Shown here in pieces: positions 52,371-62,808 of a DNA stretch of 64,000 nt. The stretch is from positions 1 through 64,000 of the forward strand of contig JAKCPI010027372.1 of NCBI GenBank assembly GCA_023213315.1, read 5' to 3'. Under the pieces are notes generated by a model. It was given only the letters and a program-made list of their open reading frames with translations, searched no databases and was not told where the DNA came from. Source of the DNA: Euborellia annulipes. Taxonomy: Eukaryota > Arthropoda > Insecta > Dermaptera > Anisolabididae. The position numbers were made by a program, and so were the translations under genes. Within the stretch, counting starts at the first letter, position 1; each line of letters begins with the position of its first letter.

Positions 52371-52825
52371 GACTTAAAAAAATAATTGACCAGTCTCCCA
52401 AACTGTGGGCCGCGGGTGTTCTCTTGGGGCGCCGTGAAAATTTTCCTATATAAAATATTATATTAATAAAATATTACTCGGGTCAACGTAAATTTGATCA
52501 GCATTTTACACTCACATTTTATATTCTTGCAAAAAAATAGTATATTACGCTATTAGTCGAAAAATTAAAGTCAGGAGTTTTATTTATCTATTAAATAAAA
52601 TTAAAATAAAAAAGATAAGAGGTATAGATATATCAATTAGAAATGAAGATAAACTATTAGTAACATAAGGTTTGCTCTGAGATTTGACTTGGGGCGGCGC
52701 AGAAAAATTCTGATATGTTAAGGGCGCCGGGAAGTGAAAAAGTTTAGACCTGGGATAGACTATAATTTTTTATAGTAAGGAATAAAGAAAGAGCGAATGC
52801 AGCTATTTTTATTTCTTTTAATAGG

Positions 52826-52878
52826 CACTTCAAGCCGACGTTTCGGTCAGATTTACGACCATCCTCAGGGCTGAAGTG
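52826..52878 (-). ncRNA. hammerhead-like motif HH5a, 10-bp stem I
   Basis: Minus strand: CACUUC-AGCC + CUGAGGA, extra U, stem II GGUC/GACC, GAAACGUC, then GGCU-U-GAAGUG. AGCC pairs GGCU and CACUUC pairs GAAGUG with one bulged U. ACGU is the minimal stem III and the C after it would be the cleavage site. Confidence 0.7.
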
Positions 52879-53012
52879 TGTCAATAAAACTCCTCAAAAA
52901 GTCGTATGGCGCAATTGTGTAAAATATTTATTGCTATTTAATAAGAACCATAGCCTATGGCAATAAATATTTTACACAATTGCGTCATTCGACTTTTTGA
53001 GGAGTTTTAACA

Positions 53013-53065
53013 CACTTCAGTCCTGAGGATGGTCGCAAATCTGACCGAAACGTCGGCTTGAAGTG
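53013..53065 (+). ncRNA. hammerhead-like motif HH5b
   Basis: Plus-strand partner of HH5a: CACUUC-AGUC + CUGAGGA, U, GGUC/GACC stem II, GAAACGUC, GGCU-U-GAAGUG. Stem I has one G-U pair compared with HH5a, a compensating-type change that keeps pairing. Confidence 0.65.
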
Positions 53066-53275
53066 CCTATTAAACGAAATAAAAATAGCTGCATTCGTTC
53101 TTTCTTTATTAGATTTTAACAGATACACAAATACTATAAAAATTTTCCAGACCATTTAATAACCTAATTATTTAAATATTCATCGGACTTCATAGAGTCC
53201 GAACCCATTTCCCTTGGCTTTTAGATTATCAATATTGATAACATCTCTAACCTCTAGACCAGGGAGGGAGGGGGG

Positions 53276-54413
53276 AGGCTATTAAATATAAAATTTCGGC
53301 CATCTCTGGTCTTTTTCAGATGCAATTCAGATACAAAAATTCTTTTATCAAAATAAAAATCTTTATAGTTATTATTTTAAGTTCCTGAAATTATATTTAT
53401 ACCCAATAAATGTTGCCGCAAGACTAAAAAATCAAAATTGAAAGATACATTTTTAAATGACGGTTTATACAAATAAAAGGTGACCGGGCTAAACATCTGA
53501 TAATAAATTTGAATTATTCGCGGTGGCGTAGATAGAGTTCTCCCGAAAATTGGTGGTATGAAACATTACTTTTCTGCTGTACTGATTGGAAAGAAGTTTT
53601 CAATGAAAGAGCCCCCTCTAACTACGCCATTCGAATAATTTTTTATCTTGATCCACGGGCAAACCCTTTCACCTTCTCTCTCTGTGTTTTGTTTATTTAT
53701 TTCCACGTCATCTTTTCCATAGCTACTACAACTAACTACTTACTACTATTACTACTACTACTACTACAGTGTTTGTCAGGGATCGAAACAAGGACCAAAA
53801 AAAAAAAACAAAAACAAAAAAAAAGTTGATGAGTAGTTCATATAATAATATTTATTTATTTATTTTTTCTGTCACTTGATAATGCAACAGACAACAAACT
53901 TATTTTCAAAATATATGTATACATACTCCATTAAGAAAAAAAAAAAAAATTACGATATCCCCAAATGTAGGTATAAAAAATTGGAAATCCCATCTGGAAT
54001 GGGTTTCCAAAATTAAATGTTCGATGTTTCCCCCACCCCGTCTCCATTCCGCCAAGCAACTCTCGTATATCGTTATATACTTGAATATGTATATTCATAC
54101 ATACATATTTATTTATATAAAGAAAAAAAAATGTATAATGTTAAGTGTACATGTGTTAGTTTATATTATATAATATGCGTATATATATATGATTATGTAT
54201 ATCAACGAATATATACATACACATATATACATATATATAATAAAAATTATGAATGGTATTTATTCTTTCGTTTTATTTATTACCTTGGTCTATTTATTTA
54301 TTTTTGTTTTTTTGTTTCAGTCACTAGTTTCTAAGCTAAATATTTTAACTTTATAATAAATAGTCCAAAAAATGTTCATTCATGAAAGACAAAAATCTAT
54401 TCGAATAATATTG
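53276..54413. other. intergenic stretch
   Basis: TAC/ACT microsatellite at 53725-53770 and AT microsatellite-like sequence at 54060-54240 (ATATACATACATAT type). No gene. Confidence 0.4.
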
Positions 54414-54421
54414 GCTATGAA

Positions 54422-54943
54422 CAGGGCCGCAGACAGGGGGGGGGGCTATATCCCCGGGGCCCGGGCCCTTTGCGCTCCAACCTTAAAATTGTAATAAATA
54501 ATAATTTTGATGGTTAAAATTTCAATAAAAAAAATCATTTTCTTGAAATTTTTTTTCCTGAAGGGGCCCGGGCCCTTTAAGCTCAAAGCAAGTTTGATAA
54601 TATTTTTCACGTCTCAGGATAGCTAAAAACGCAGATTTAAGTGTCTGTTTTTCAAAAAATTTTCCATACTCCCAGGACCCCCACCCCGGAAGTCGTCTGC
54701 CTGGATTTGGCCTGTATAAATTATGGTAACCCTACGTTTAGGAAATTTTGACAAATTTTTAAATAACTTTTTTATTTAAATAAATATTGTAAGCTATGTA
54801 CTGTATAACTCTGTCAAAAACTGTTTAAAAAATTGTTGACATGAAGGTCACAATTGCCTTTTACATACTAAAAAAAAACTAAGGAAGGGGGGGGGGGTAT
54901 TATTAAGTAGCCCCGGGGCCCGTCAAGTCTGTCTGCGGCCCTG
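54422..54943. mobile_element. hAT-type MITE
   Basis: 522 bp, ends CAGGGCCGCAGACAGG...GTCTGCGGCCCTG; duplication GCTATGAA at 54414-54421 and 54944-54951. Dense G and C runs next to both ends. Confidence 0.85.
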
Positions 54944-55009
54944 GCTATGAATTAATTTGCATCAATAATAAAACGCTCTAAATTAGTCTCAAATAGGAAA
55001 AAAAGACTT

Positions 55010-55385
55010 TAAAAATCTGGTGTGATTGTTGCACAGCACACAACTTTCTCTTAACTTCGGTAATCGAAAGTTGTGTTCTGTGTTTGTCACACCAAATTTT
55101 TTGTGTCGACATATATTTAGTTTCCGACAGTACGGTACATTTGAATTTAAGATGTAAAATTGCCTGGCAACGGAGAAGAGCAATAGTCACCACAATCGTT
55201 GCGGTTAAGTGATGCCAAGCACGGCGAAAGCTCGGGATTGGTGACCACGGGCAATCAGCTTGTGTAAAGCCCCCCGGTAGCCATCGATACTATCTATTTT
55301 CAATCAATAAATAAATTTCTTACCCCGCCTCTGTAGCCGAAAAGGGTTAAAAAAAAAAGATGTAAAATTTATAAACAGAAAGATA
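55010..55385 (-). mobile_element. Helentron-like fragment with nested 5S SINE
   Basis: Hairpin at 55012-55100 then TTAGTTTCCGACAGTACGGT and AAGATGTAAAATT; the SINE interrupts it at 55162. Confidence 0.5.
55162..55356 (+). mobile_element. 5S-rRNA-derived SINE
   Basis: The 195-bp insert contains GTTAAGTGATGCCAAGCACG and GGGATTGGTGACCACGGG, resembling the internal promoter A and C boxes of 5S rRNA (GTTAAGC..., GGATGGGTGACC). It ends in poly(A). 13-bp duplication AAGATGTAAAATT at 55149-55161 and 55357-55369; it sits inside a Helentron-like copy. It resembles the 5S-headed SINE3 class; the body is unknown to me. Confidence 0.7.
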
Positions 55386-55388
55386 TTT

Positions 55389-55635
55389 GGACCCTGTTAC
55401 GCAATAGTGTGTCAAGCGCCATCTACCGAGTTTTGAGAAATTATTAATGTTTTTTGTTTTCATTGGATTATATATAATTTTTTTTGTCAATTGTGCTAGT
55501 AACATTAAATATAAATTTTTTTAGGGCATATTTCATAAAAAATACTATTAATTATAGCATTTGAAACAATATTCCGTGCTTAACTCAATTTTTAATTTTT
55601 TTGGTCGCTTGACACACTAATGTATAACAGGGTCC
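55389..55635. mobile_element. MITE with 4-bp duplication, copy 3
   Basis: GGACCCTGTTACGCAATAGT...ATAACAGGGTCC, flanks ATTT/ATTT. Confidence 0.7.
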
Positions 55636-55739
55636 ATTTAAATTTTGTTACCTGCTTTATACACAGTTCAACAATAAACGTCAGAGCGCTCTAGCGGCAA
55701 ACACATGCACTGCATGCAGCTCCAACTGCCATTCCAATC

Positions 55740-55897
55740 TCTTTAGTATCAGTTGGCCGCGTCGCGTTGTATATTGCAAATAAAATTTCTCTCGTTTGTG
55801 CGTCTTTAAAAATTGTAATAGTGAGTTGATCTTTTAGTGTGAATTAGTGCTAAATATCAAAACGTCTCTCCTGAAGCGGATGTCGCCCTCATCTCAG
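55740..55897 (+). other. first-exon-like segment a (MSPSSQ|)
   Basis: GC-richer stretch with ATG at 55880 (MSPSSQ) running straight into donor CAG|GTAATT. Could be the first coding exon of a + strand gene extending right of the window; no downstream exon is identified. Confidence 0.3.
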
Positions 55898-56199
55898 GTA
55901 ATTTACAATTATTAATATCAAATTTTTCAAAGCTAACCTCATGAATAATTTATAAATTAATAATTATTTATTTGTTTCGTTTTATTGTATTATTTATTCT
56001 CTAAATCTCAATAAACGATTTATAATCAAGACAAAAATGTTATGAAATATATTAGAGGTATCACTTAAGTTTGGCCGTCCTATGCTAAAATTCATTTAGT
56101 ATAAATTATATTGCCTATCAATTAGATCCAATAACGAAATCTCTCCCCTCCCTCTCACCCATTCCCCTCTCTGTACTCTTTGATTCCCTCCTTACTAAT

Positions 56200-56408
56200 T
56201 AGCCAATCAGATCTCTTGGCGCCATAGTTCGCCTGCTTAATAGGGAAGACTAGAGACCTGGAGAGGTCAGTAGTGGGGCAGCCCTTGTCTAGTGTTAATC
56301 CACGATGCTCTTGTTAAGAAAACCGAAGCGCTCTCATTTGCGCGCCAGCCATCATGGTCGCCGGCCACCACGACCTCTCTCTCCTCATTGCTCTTCGTTT
56401 TTACTTAG
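56200..56408 (+). other. first-exon-like segment b (MVAGHHDLSL...|)
   Basis: ATG at 56354 in context GCCATC, reading MVAGHHDLSLLIALRFYL then donor TTAG|GTATTT. GC-rich. The splice phase differs from segment a, so they would not be interchangeable first coding exons unless one is noncoding. Confidence 0.3.
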
Positions 56409-56785
56409 GTATTTCAATTCAAAATTGATAATTATTCATCCATTATACTCTTTAGTGGCCAAATATTTATAATTAATATTAAAATTTAAGTAGTGTTGAT
56501 TGCATGCATTGTTTAATATTTTCTTGTTTTATTACACTCGGACTTGGCTGGAAATTTTATTTTACTCTTTACTTAAAGGAAAAAAAAAATCTTTCGAAAT
56601 CTATTAAAATATTAATGTACCTCTACTCGAAATTAATATTTTGTGTTGTTGGTCACATTCACTTCAATTATTAATCCCTCTCTTAATTATTTTTCATAAA
56701 GTCAAAGAATATTAATAGTTGGAAACAGGAACGGGAGCCTTCCCAGGAACAGCAGCCAGGATAAATAATAAAAATCTATATTTCG

Positions 56786-56828
56786 TTGCCGACGTTTCGG
56801 GTGCAAGTCGCACCCATCCTCAGGGCAA
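56786..56828 (-). ncRNA. hammerhead-like motif HH6a
   Basis: Minus-strand copy, identical in its core to HH6b, in the left arm of fold-back element 56719-57016. Confidence 0.65.
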
Positions 56829-56909
56829 ACAAAATTGTCAAAATTTCGTACAAGTTGATCGGTACTTAAGAATAAATTCCATGTTTATACATGTATTCGT
56901 TAGTTTTGT

Positions 56910-56952
56910 TTGCCCTGAGGATGGGTGCGACTTGCACCCGAAACGTCGGCAA
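56910..56952 (+). ncRNA. hammerhead-like motif HH6b
   Basis: UUGCC + CUGAGGA (56915-56921), extra U, a perfect 6-bp stem II GGGUGC/GCACCC with GACUU loop, GAAA (56940), ACGU, C at 56947, then GGCAA closing a 5-bp stem I. Confidence 0.7.
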
Positions 56953-57579
56953 CGAAATATAGATTTTTATTATTTATCCTGGCTGCTGTTCCTGAAGGCT
57001 CCCGTTCCTGTTTCCAATTTGAATATCTACAGCCATTCAACTCAAGAAATTTTATCAATATTAATAGTTTTTTTTTTTTTTTTATTTAAATTTAATTTAA
57101 AGTCTATTTGGTTAATAGTGAAGTGATTTTTCTATTCTTTTCTTATGGATTCTTGAATGGAATATTCTGAATCTTATATACCCATAGGCATACTAACAGG
57201 TCCAAACCTGTTCACCTATTACTATATATGAAGCAATAAGCAAACGGGTGTGTAGAACATATGATATGAACATAGTCGTAGCCAGAAATTTTTGATGGGG
57301 GTGTTTTCCGGATAATTTCTCTCCCCCGACTAATGGAGCAGTATAGGGCGTCTAATGAATTAAATGACTAACCATCCCCCTTCGGGTTCCGTTTTCTTAA
57401 TCTTAATAAATTATAATTTTTCAGTCAAATCGTTTATAAAAAAAAAATAATAAATTTATTTATATAATAATTTTTATTATTTTTCATTTGAGAGATTTAA
57501 TCAATTTTAATAGGCTTTAATTAAACAAGACAAAAATCAATTCTTTCCAATGGGAAAATTATGAATTTTCTCAAATTTT

Positions 57580-57675
57580 TGAGAAAGTTGTGCACTGTGC
57601 CGGTCCCACCAGATTTTTTGTGTCGAGATATATTTAGTTTTCCATAGCACCTTAGTTTCAAACTTGGCCACTTGC
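57580..57675 (-). mobile_element. Helentron-like hairpin fragment, variant subfamily
   Basis: Half hairpin (GAGAAAGTTGTGCACTGTGC ... CCACCAGATTTTTTG) with the GATATATTTAG/CATAGCACCTTAG tail shared with 24748-24880. Confidence 0.4.
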
Positions 57676-57947
57676 ATTTCATAAGTAAAAAGTAAATAAA
57701 ATGTATTGGATTAATGCATTGAGATTTATTCACCCAAATAGAAAGAGAAGACAGGGAAGATCATGAGTGCAAGTGACAAAGAGAGTCACTTAAAGAAGCT
57801 GACTGTCCATCCATCGTCTAAAAATAAAACCTGATTTCGATCAATGTCACCCATTATTCTCAGAAACAATTTAATCGAGCAAAAAAAAAACAATAAAATT
57901 ATTTTCTATTTTTATTATATTCATCAAATTAATAAAAATAAAATAAA

Positions 57948-58115
57948 AAATCTGGTGTGACTCGTCGCACAGCACACAACTTTCTTTTACTTTCGGTAAT
58001 CGAAAGCTGTGTTCTGTGCTTGTCACACCAAATTTGTGATGTCGACATATATTGAATATTTAGTTTCCGACAGTAGGGTACAATTGAATTCAAGATGTAA
58101 AATTTATAGAGGGAG
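57948..58115 (-). mobile_element. Helentron-like fragment
   Basis: Complete hairpin plus TTAGTTTCCGACAGTAGGGT and the start of the body. Confidence 0.5.
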
Positions 58116-58392
58116 GTAGGGATTTTTTTTTCTCAATTAATTTTTATGAAATTAAAAATGAAATCTCAAGACAGATTTCAAGAATTTTTGAAATTTGGGA
58201 TAAAATTTAGATTTTTCAATTTTGTTTACTAAAATGATTACTTTTATATCTCGAAATCAATTTCTTTTTTTTTTTTTTTTTTTGAAATTCGGATCCCAAC
58301 TTTTTTTGGGAAAATTTCGATTTCTGAATTATCTACTTTAATTTTTCCCATGAATGTCATAATATTTAATGAAATTTGGCCCTCGGGTGTGC

Positions 58393-59022
58393 AGTGGCGG
58401 ACTAAGGCTAAAGCGGGCCCTAGGCAACATTGTAATTCCGGGCCTATTTTTCAGGCATGCCACATACTTTGCGTTTGGTAGTTTGCTTTTAAAGCATAAT
58501 TAGATCTATTCTCTAAACACATTTGTTTATTTTAAATTTTCACGTCTGTTTTTAGAGAATAGACCTGATAGTATGTAGTTGTATTTAATTATCTGCTCCC
58601 TGCCTGGCTGCTTTCCTCTTCAATCCTTTATTCAATTCTACAAAACCACTTTCTACATTAAATATATATCATCCTGAGGGTCTATAGTAGAACTAATCAA
58701 AATCACTCTTCTTTTATCCCTATTAACCTCTCATAAGAGGAGCCAGGGGCTGATTTCGATTAGACTAAGTAGGCTGAAGCCTACCTAATTTCGACTTTGA
58801 GGCTTTTATGAATTTTTATTATTTAGACGGGAAGCAGGGGAATTAAAGGGCCAAAATGTGCCCAATTCTTACCCCTCTGACAAGAGTAGGCAGAAGGCGG
58901 ACTGCCACCATAGGCAATTGATTAGAAGTATTTATATAGATGTATTAAATATATATTTTGTTTTTACGTAGGGGCCGTAGATTTCACCTAGAGCCTAAAA
59001 GAGTTTAAATCCGCCCTTGAGA
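58393..59022. repeat. probable hAT-type element, diverged
   Basis: Starts CAGTGGCGGACTAAGG and a matching AAATCCGCCCTTG lies at 59010-59022, but I found no duplication. Holds a small palindrome at 58504-58567 bounded by CTATTCTCTAAA/TTTAGAGAATAG; related sequence at 47459-47560. Confidence 0.4.
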
Positions 59023-59364
59023 ATAGGCAAAACCTACAAACTTCAAATTTAATCTCAACTTCTTAGTTGGGTTGAGTCTCCCTCTTGTTTTTATTTATCC
59101 CCCCCCCCCTCCCATATACCTACTGGTTGTGATCTGAGACAATGATTTCATTATAGGTCCTAGGAGGACCTCAATTTCAAAAAAACTTTAAAATTTTACA
59201 AGATTTCCTTCTCTTTGTTTGTCTTTCAATTAGTGATTTCAATGTAAATCTTATTGAACCTCTTTTGGAACGACATCGGCTTTATACAGTATCAGAAACA
59301 AAAGTAATATTGTCAATTTTTTTTTCTCTAAAAATGAGAAACAATTTCTTTTTTGATTAAACAA

Positions 59365-59407
59365 TGAGCATGATGATGATCCCAATATAGGATCGAAATA
59401 TCACTCA
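59365..59407 (+). ncRNA. decayed hammerhead-like motif HH7
   Basis: UGAG...AUGAUGA (core C changed to A), extra U, stem II GAUCC/GGAUC, GAAAUAUC, then A and CUCA. Stem I is 4 bp after a mismatch. Probably inactive. Confidence 0.4.
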
Positions 59408-59615
59408 AAATATAATTGACCTCAATTTTTTTTTCTTATTCTCATTATTCTCAATTCAATAGTAGATATTTCATACCCGAAGAATCAGCGTGTAAAACGT
59501 CCCCAGGGTGATATCGATACAATAAAATAATAAATATTCTTTAAAACCTCTATATGGTCTCATACACTGAAGGGGTTAAGTAAAAAAATAAATAAATGCT
59601 ACCTCTTGTAGGTAG

Positions 59616-61020
59616 GTTCAGTGAGGGACAATATTAAGTCCCACCCATGCGTTTTCTACTTGTGATTATTTAATTTTTTTTTATAAAAGAAAATGAAAAT
59701 CTTTATTTAGGCCAGTCAATAAAGACAAAAAAGGCCTTAAATCGCAAAACGAAAAGTATTTCTGCATTTTTGGTATGTTATTTGGACCGCTTAGGGGAGT
59801 GTGAAACGACATTTTGGAATCAAAAAAAGTTGTGCTTTCCGCGTAATACGAGAAAAACTGTGTAATTTTCGTACTTTTTTCAGTTTTTGCAGTTTAATTC
59901 AAAAACTATGGCCTTTTTGACATTAGTTGCTTATACCATTTTGAAAGTATATTCAATTTGAAACAATTCAAGCCAACTTACAGCTCCGTATCTCTTAATA
60001 CTTTTTGAGATATGATGATTGAAAAATGTACAAGATTTTCACAAATGTTACAATTTTCAGTTTTGCTTATGTTTAAAGCCGAATATCGGCTTAACCGCTC
60101 AAGATTAGAGAAAAGTTGTGATAAATTGAGTTTTAACACTTTTAATTACCTTTCATTTAAGCGCAGTACGGGGTCAGTAGCCCTTATAGTTATCTCAAAA
60201 ACTATTAAACTTACGGAGCGGTGGTTTGGCTTCAATTGTTTGAAATTTAATCTACTTTAATAATGATAATAACAACTAATGTCAAAAAGCCCATAGTTTT
60301 TGTGGTTTCACACTCCCCTAAGGGGTCCAAATAACATACCAAAAATGCAGAAATACTTTTCGTTTTGCGAATTTAATGTCGAATTTGACTGGACTATTAC
60401 TGCAATTTTTGTTTTTTATGATTACAAGAGAACTATAAGGGTTACTGACCCCGTACTGCGCTTAAATGAAAGGTAATTAAATGTGTTAAAACTCAATTTA
60501 TCACAACTTTTCTCTAATCTTGAGCGGTTAAGCCGATATTCGGCTTTAAATATAAGCAAAACTGAAAATTGTAACATTTTTGAAAATCTTGTACATTTTT
60601 CAATCATCATATCTCAAAAAGTATTAGAGATACGGAGCTGTACGTTGGCTTGAATTGTTTCAAATTTAATATACTTTCAAAATGGTATAAGCAACTAATG
60701 TCAAAAAGGCCATAGTTTTTGAATTAAACTGCAAAAACTGAAAAAAGTCCGAAAATTACGCAGTTTTTCTCGTATTACGCGGGAAGCACAACTTTTTTTT
60801 GATTGCAAAATGTGGTTTCACACTCCAATAAGGGGTCCAAATAACATACCAAAAATGCATTTCATTTTGCTATTTAAAAGTCGATATTGACTGGCCTAAG
60901 GGCAGCAAGGTTTGAACCCTGAAAGTTTCCTTTAAAAAAATTATAATATTTTTTTTTAAAACAATGAAATAATCACAAGTAGAAAACGCATGGGTGGGTT
61001 TATATTGTTCTTCACTGTAC
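59616..61020. repeat. composite inverted-repeat element
   Basis: Outer ends (GTTCAGTGAGGGACAATATT...GTTCTTCACTGTAC) continue into about 60 bp of inverted repeat (CCCACCCATGCGTTTTCTAC). Inside is a palindrome 59710-60896 with arms of about 480 bp, plus a third partial arm at 60285-60390. A short two-ended relative is at 37171-37368. Confidence 0.7.
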
Positions 61021-61641
61021 ACGGATGTCAAGCTATTTTCACCCTCCTCCACTTCCCCCCCTCCACATCAAGCATCAGGCCGTGCAACTAGTCATTTTGT
61101 TTCTTCTCTCGAATGCGTCTCGTTAAAATTAAATTTACCGTTGCTTCAAGATAGAAAATAGAAATTTTGATCATTTGCGGTGAAGCAGTAGCAGGAACGT
61201 ACATAATTCCTGCTCTATTCAAACACTTTGTGACGTCTTGATAACGAATTTAAACTTTAATTTTTTTTATTCAAGCAAGAGGCGGAATTTTTAGTCAACA
61301 TAAATAAATCTTTATTCACCTAAATACAGATGAGAGAGGGTCCAAGTGCATATAGAGGGCAATTACTATGAAATATGCAGAGACACATGTTTATTGCTGA
61401 TAGTGGATTCGTGCAAGAGAGAGAGAGAGAGAGAGAGGATAATTGTAAAAAGCGTGATTTGTGTGTGTGGAGCTATAAATTGCAACAGGGTATTAAATAA
61501 ATATATGCAAAACGAGAGAGAAAGAGAGGGAGCAATTTTATTTTCTCTTCTCTCTTAATTTCCACCCCCCTTAAAAAAAAGAATTTTTTTTTATAATTTA
61601 ATTCTTAATATCAACTGTTTTTTGTTTTTAATCAATAATTT
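61021..61641. other. intergenic stretch
   Basis: GA microsatellite at 61418-61437 and 61513-61530, otherwise no recognisable feature. Confidence 0.4.
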
Positions 61642-62273
61642 AAAAATCTGGTGTGACTGGTCGCACAGTACACCTTCGGCAAGAGAAAGCTCTGTGCTTG
61701 TCACACCAGATTTTTGGTGTGGACAAATATTTAGTTTCCGACAGTAAGATACATTCGAATTTCAAGATGTAAAATTTAAAGCATGGGAAAATATTTATAT
61801 TGGCAACAATTTCTTTTCTATGGAGTACAAGAGTAAAGTGGTCTTCAGAATATTTCAATGGCAAAATGAGAATATACATTTCAAAGAGAATCTAACAAAT
61901 AATTGATTTATGAATTTTAATCAAAATCGTTGGAGTGAATTTTGAGAAAATCGAAAAAAACTGAAAAAGTGCATCAGTAAAGTACTAGTACTCTTTGACC
62001 GTTTTTGTTCAAAATCTTCGTGTCACGTTCCAGGGGGGTACCTTATTTAAATATTAAATTTCAACCTCATAGCTCTTTTCGTTCTTGAGATATTTTGTTC
62101 ACAGACAGACACACACCCCCCACACACAGACAGACCATGTCGCGAAAACCACTTTTTTGGATTCAGGGGATCTCAAAACGTGTATATCCATCAAAATCTC
62201 GACAGCGAATTTTCGACATGAATCCAATACTTTCTCTCTATATATATTAACATATGTAGAGGTAAGAGAAAGT
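61642..62273 (-). mobile_element. Helentron-like element, nearly complete
   Basis: Shortened hairpin at 61642-61715, body, and terminus GGTAAGAGAAAGT at 62261-62273. Confidence 0.6.
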
Positions 62274-62639
62274 AATATTTTTTATTATTTATTTTATTTA
62301 TGCGACGCACTTTCCAAACAAAATTATATAGGTATATAGGCTATATATAGATTTGAGAAATTTCGCTGAGGGCCCGGTCTTCCTCCCCCTCCCCCCCCAT
62401 CTCATATACGCCCATGACCCATAGGTCTACATATACACGTATGCACATTCAGATTTTTAATTACATTATTTTTTAATATTCTAAAACTTGAATTATATTA
62501 TTTATTTATGGGCTGGGTGAAAATATTTAAGAGATTAAATTGTGTCTGTTAATATGTTTGTTTTTTTAAACCGGAATATTTTTAGATAAGAGTAAAAAGT
62601 ATTATTTTTTTCTTTTACTAAAAAGGGAATTGTTATTTC
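62274..62639. other. intergenic stretch before segment c
   Basis: AT-rich, with a hAT-like trace near 62360-62415 (GAGGGCCCGG ... ATATACGCCCATGAC). Confidence 0.35.
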
Positions 62640-62808
62640 GATTCGTTTTTATCAAGAGAAGAGAGCGAAAGGCATCTTGTCCAGTCGTGTTGAGGACTTG
62701 CCAGGCGCGAGGAGCTCTCTCTTGGCTATTTCTCTTAAAAGTGAATAATTATATAGTGCAACTCACCCCCATCATGTCGCCATCCCCTCGAGGGTCTTTT
62801 TAAAGGTA
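62640..62808 (+). other. first-exon-like segment c (MSPSPRGSF)
   Basis: ATG at 62774 reads MSPSPRGSF then TAA, and AAAG|GTAATT follows. The ATG context and first codons resemble segment a. It may be a noncoding exon with a short upstream ORF. Confidence 0.25.

Larger units (their letters stand above)
51080..52777. other. 3' UTR and intergenic stretch
   Basis: After the stop: C-run, T-run, AATAAA at 51473; then AT-rich sequence with a third-family SINE fragment. No further exon recognised. Confidence 0.35.
52778..53110. repeat. fold-back element carrying HH5a/b
   Basis: AATAAAGAAAGAGCGAATGC mirrored by GCATTCGTTCTTTCTTTATT; arms of about 150 bp with 90-95 percent identity by eye. Confidence 0.8.
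56719..57016. repeat. fold-back element carrying HH6a/b
   Basis: GGAAACAGGAACGGGAGCCT mirrored by GGCTCCCGTTCCTGTTTCC; arms of about 115 bp almost identical, loop about 60 bp. Confidence 0.8.

Noticed and set aside
56719..57126. 135-codon frame across a fold-back element
   Set aside because: It runs through both arms of an inverted repeat and has no domain; not a gene.
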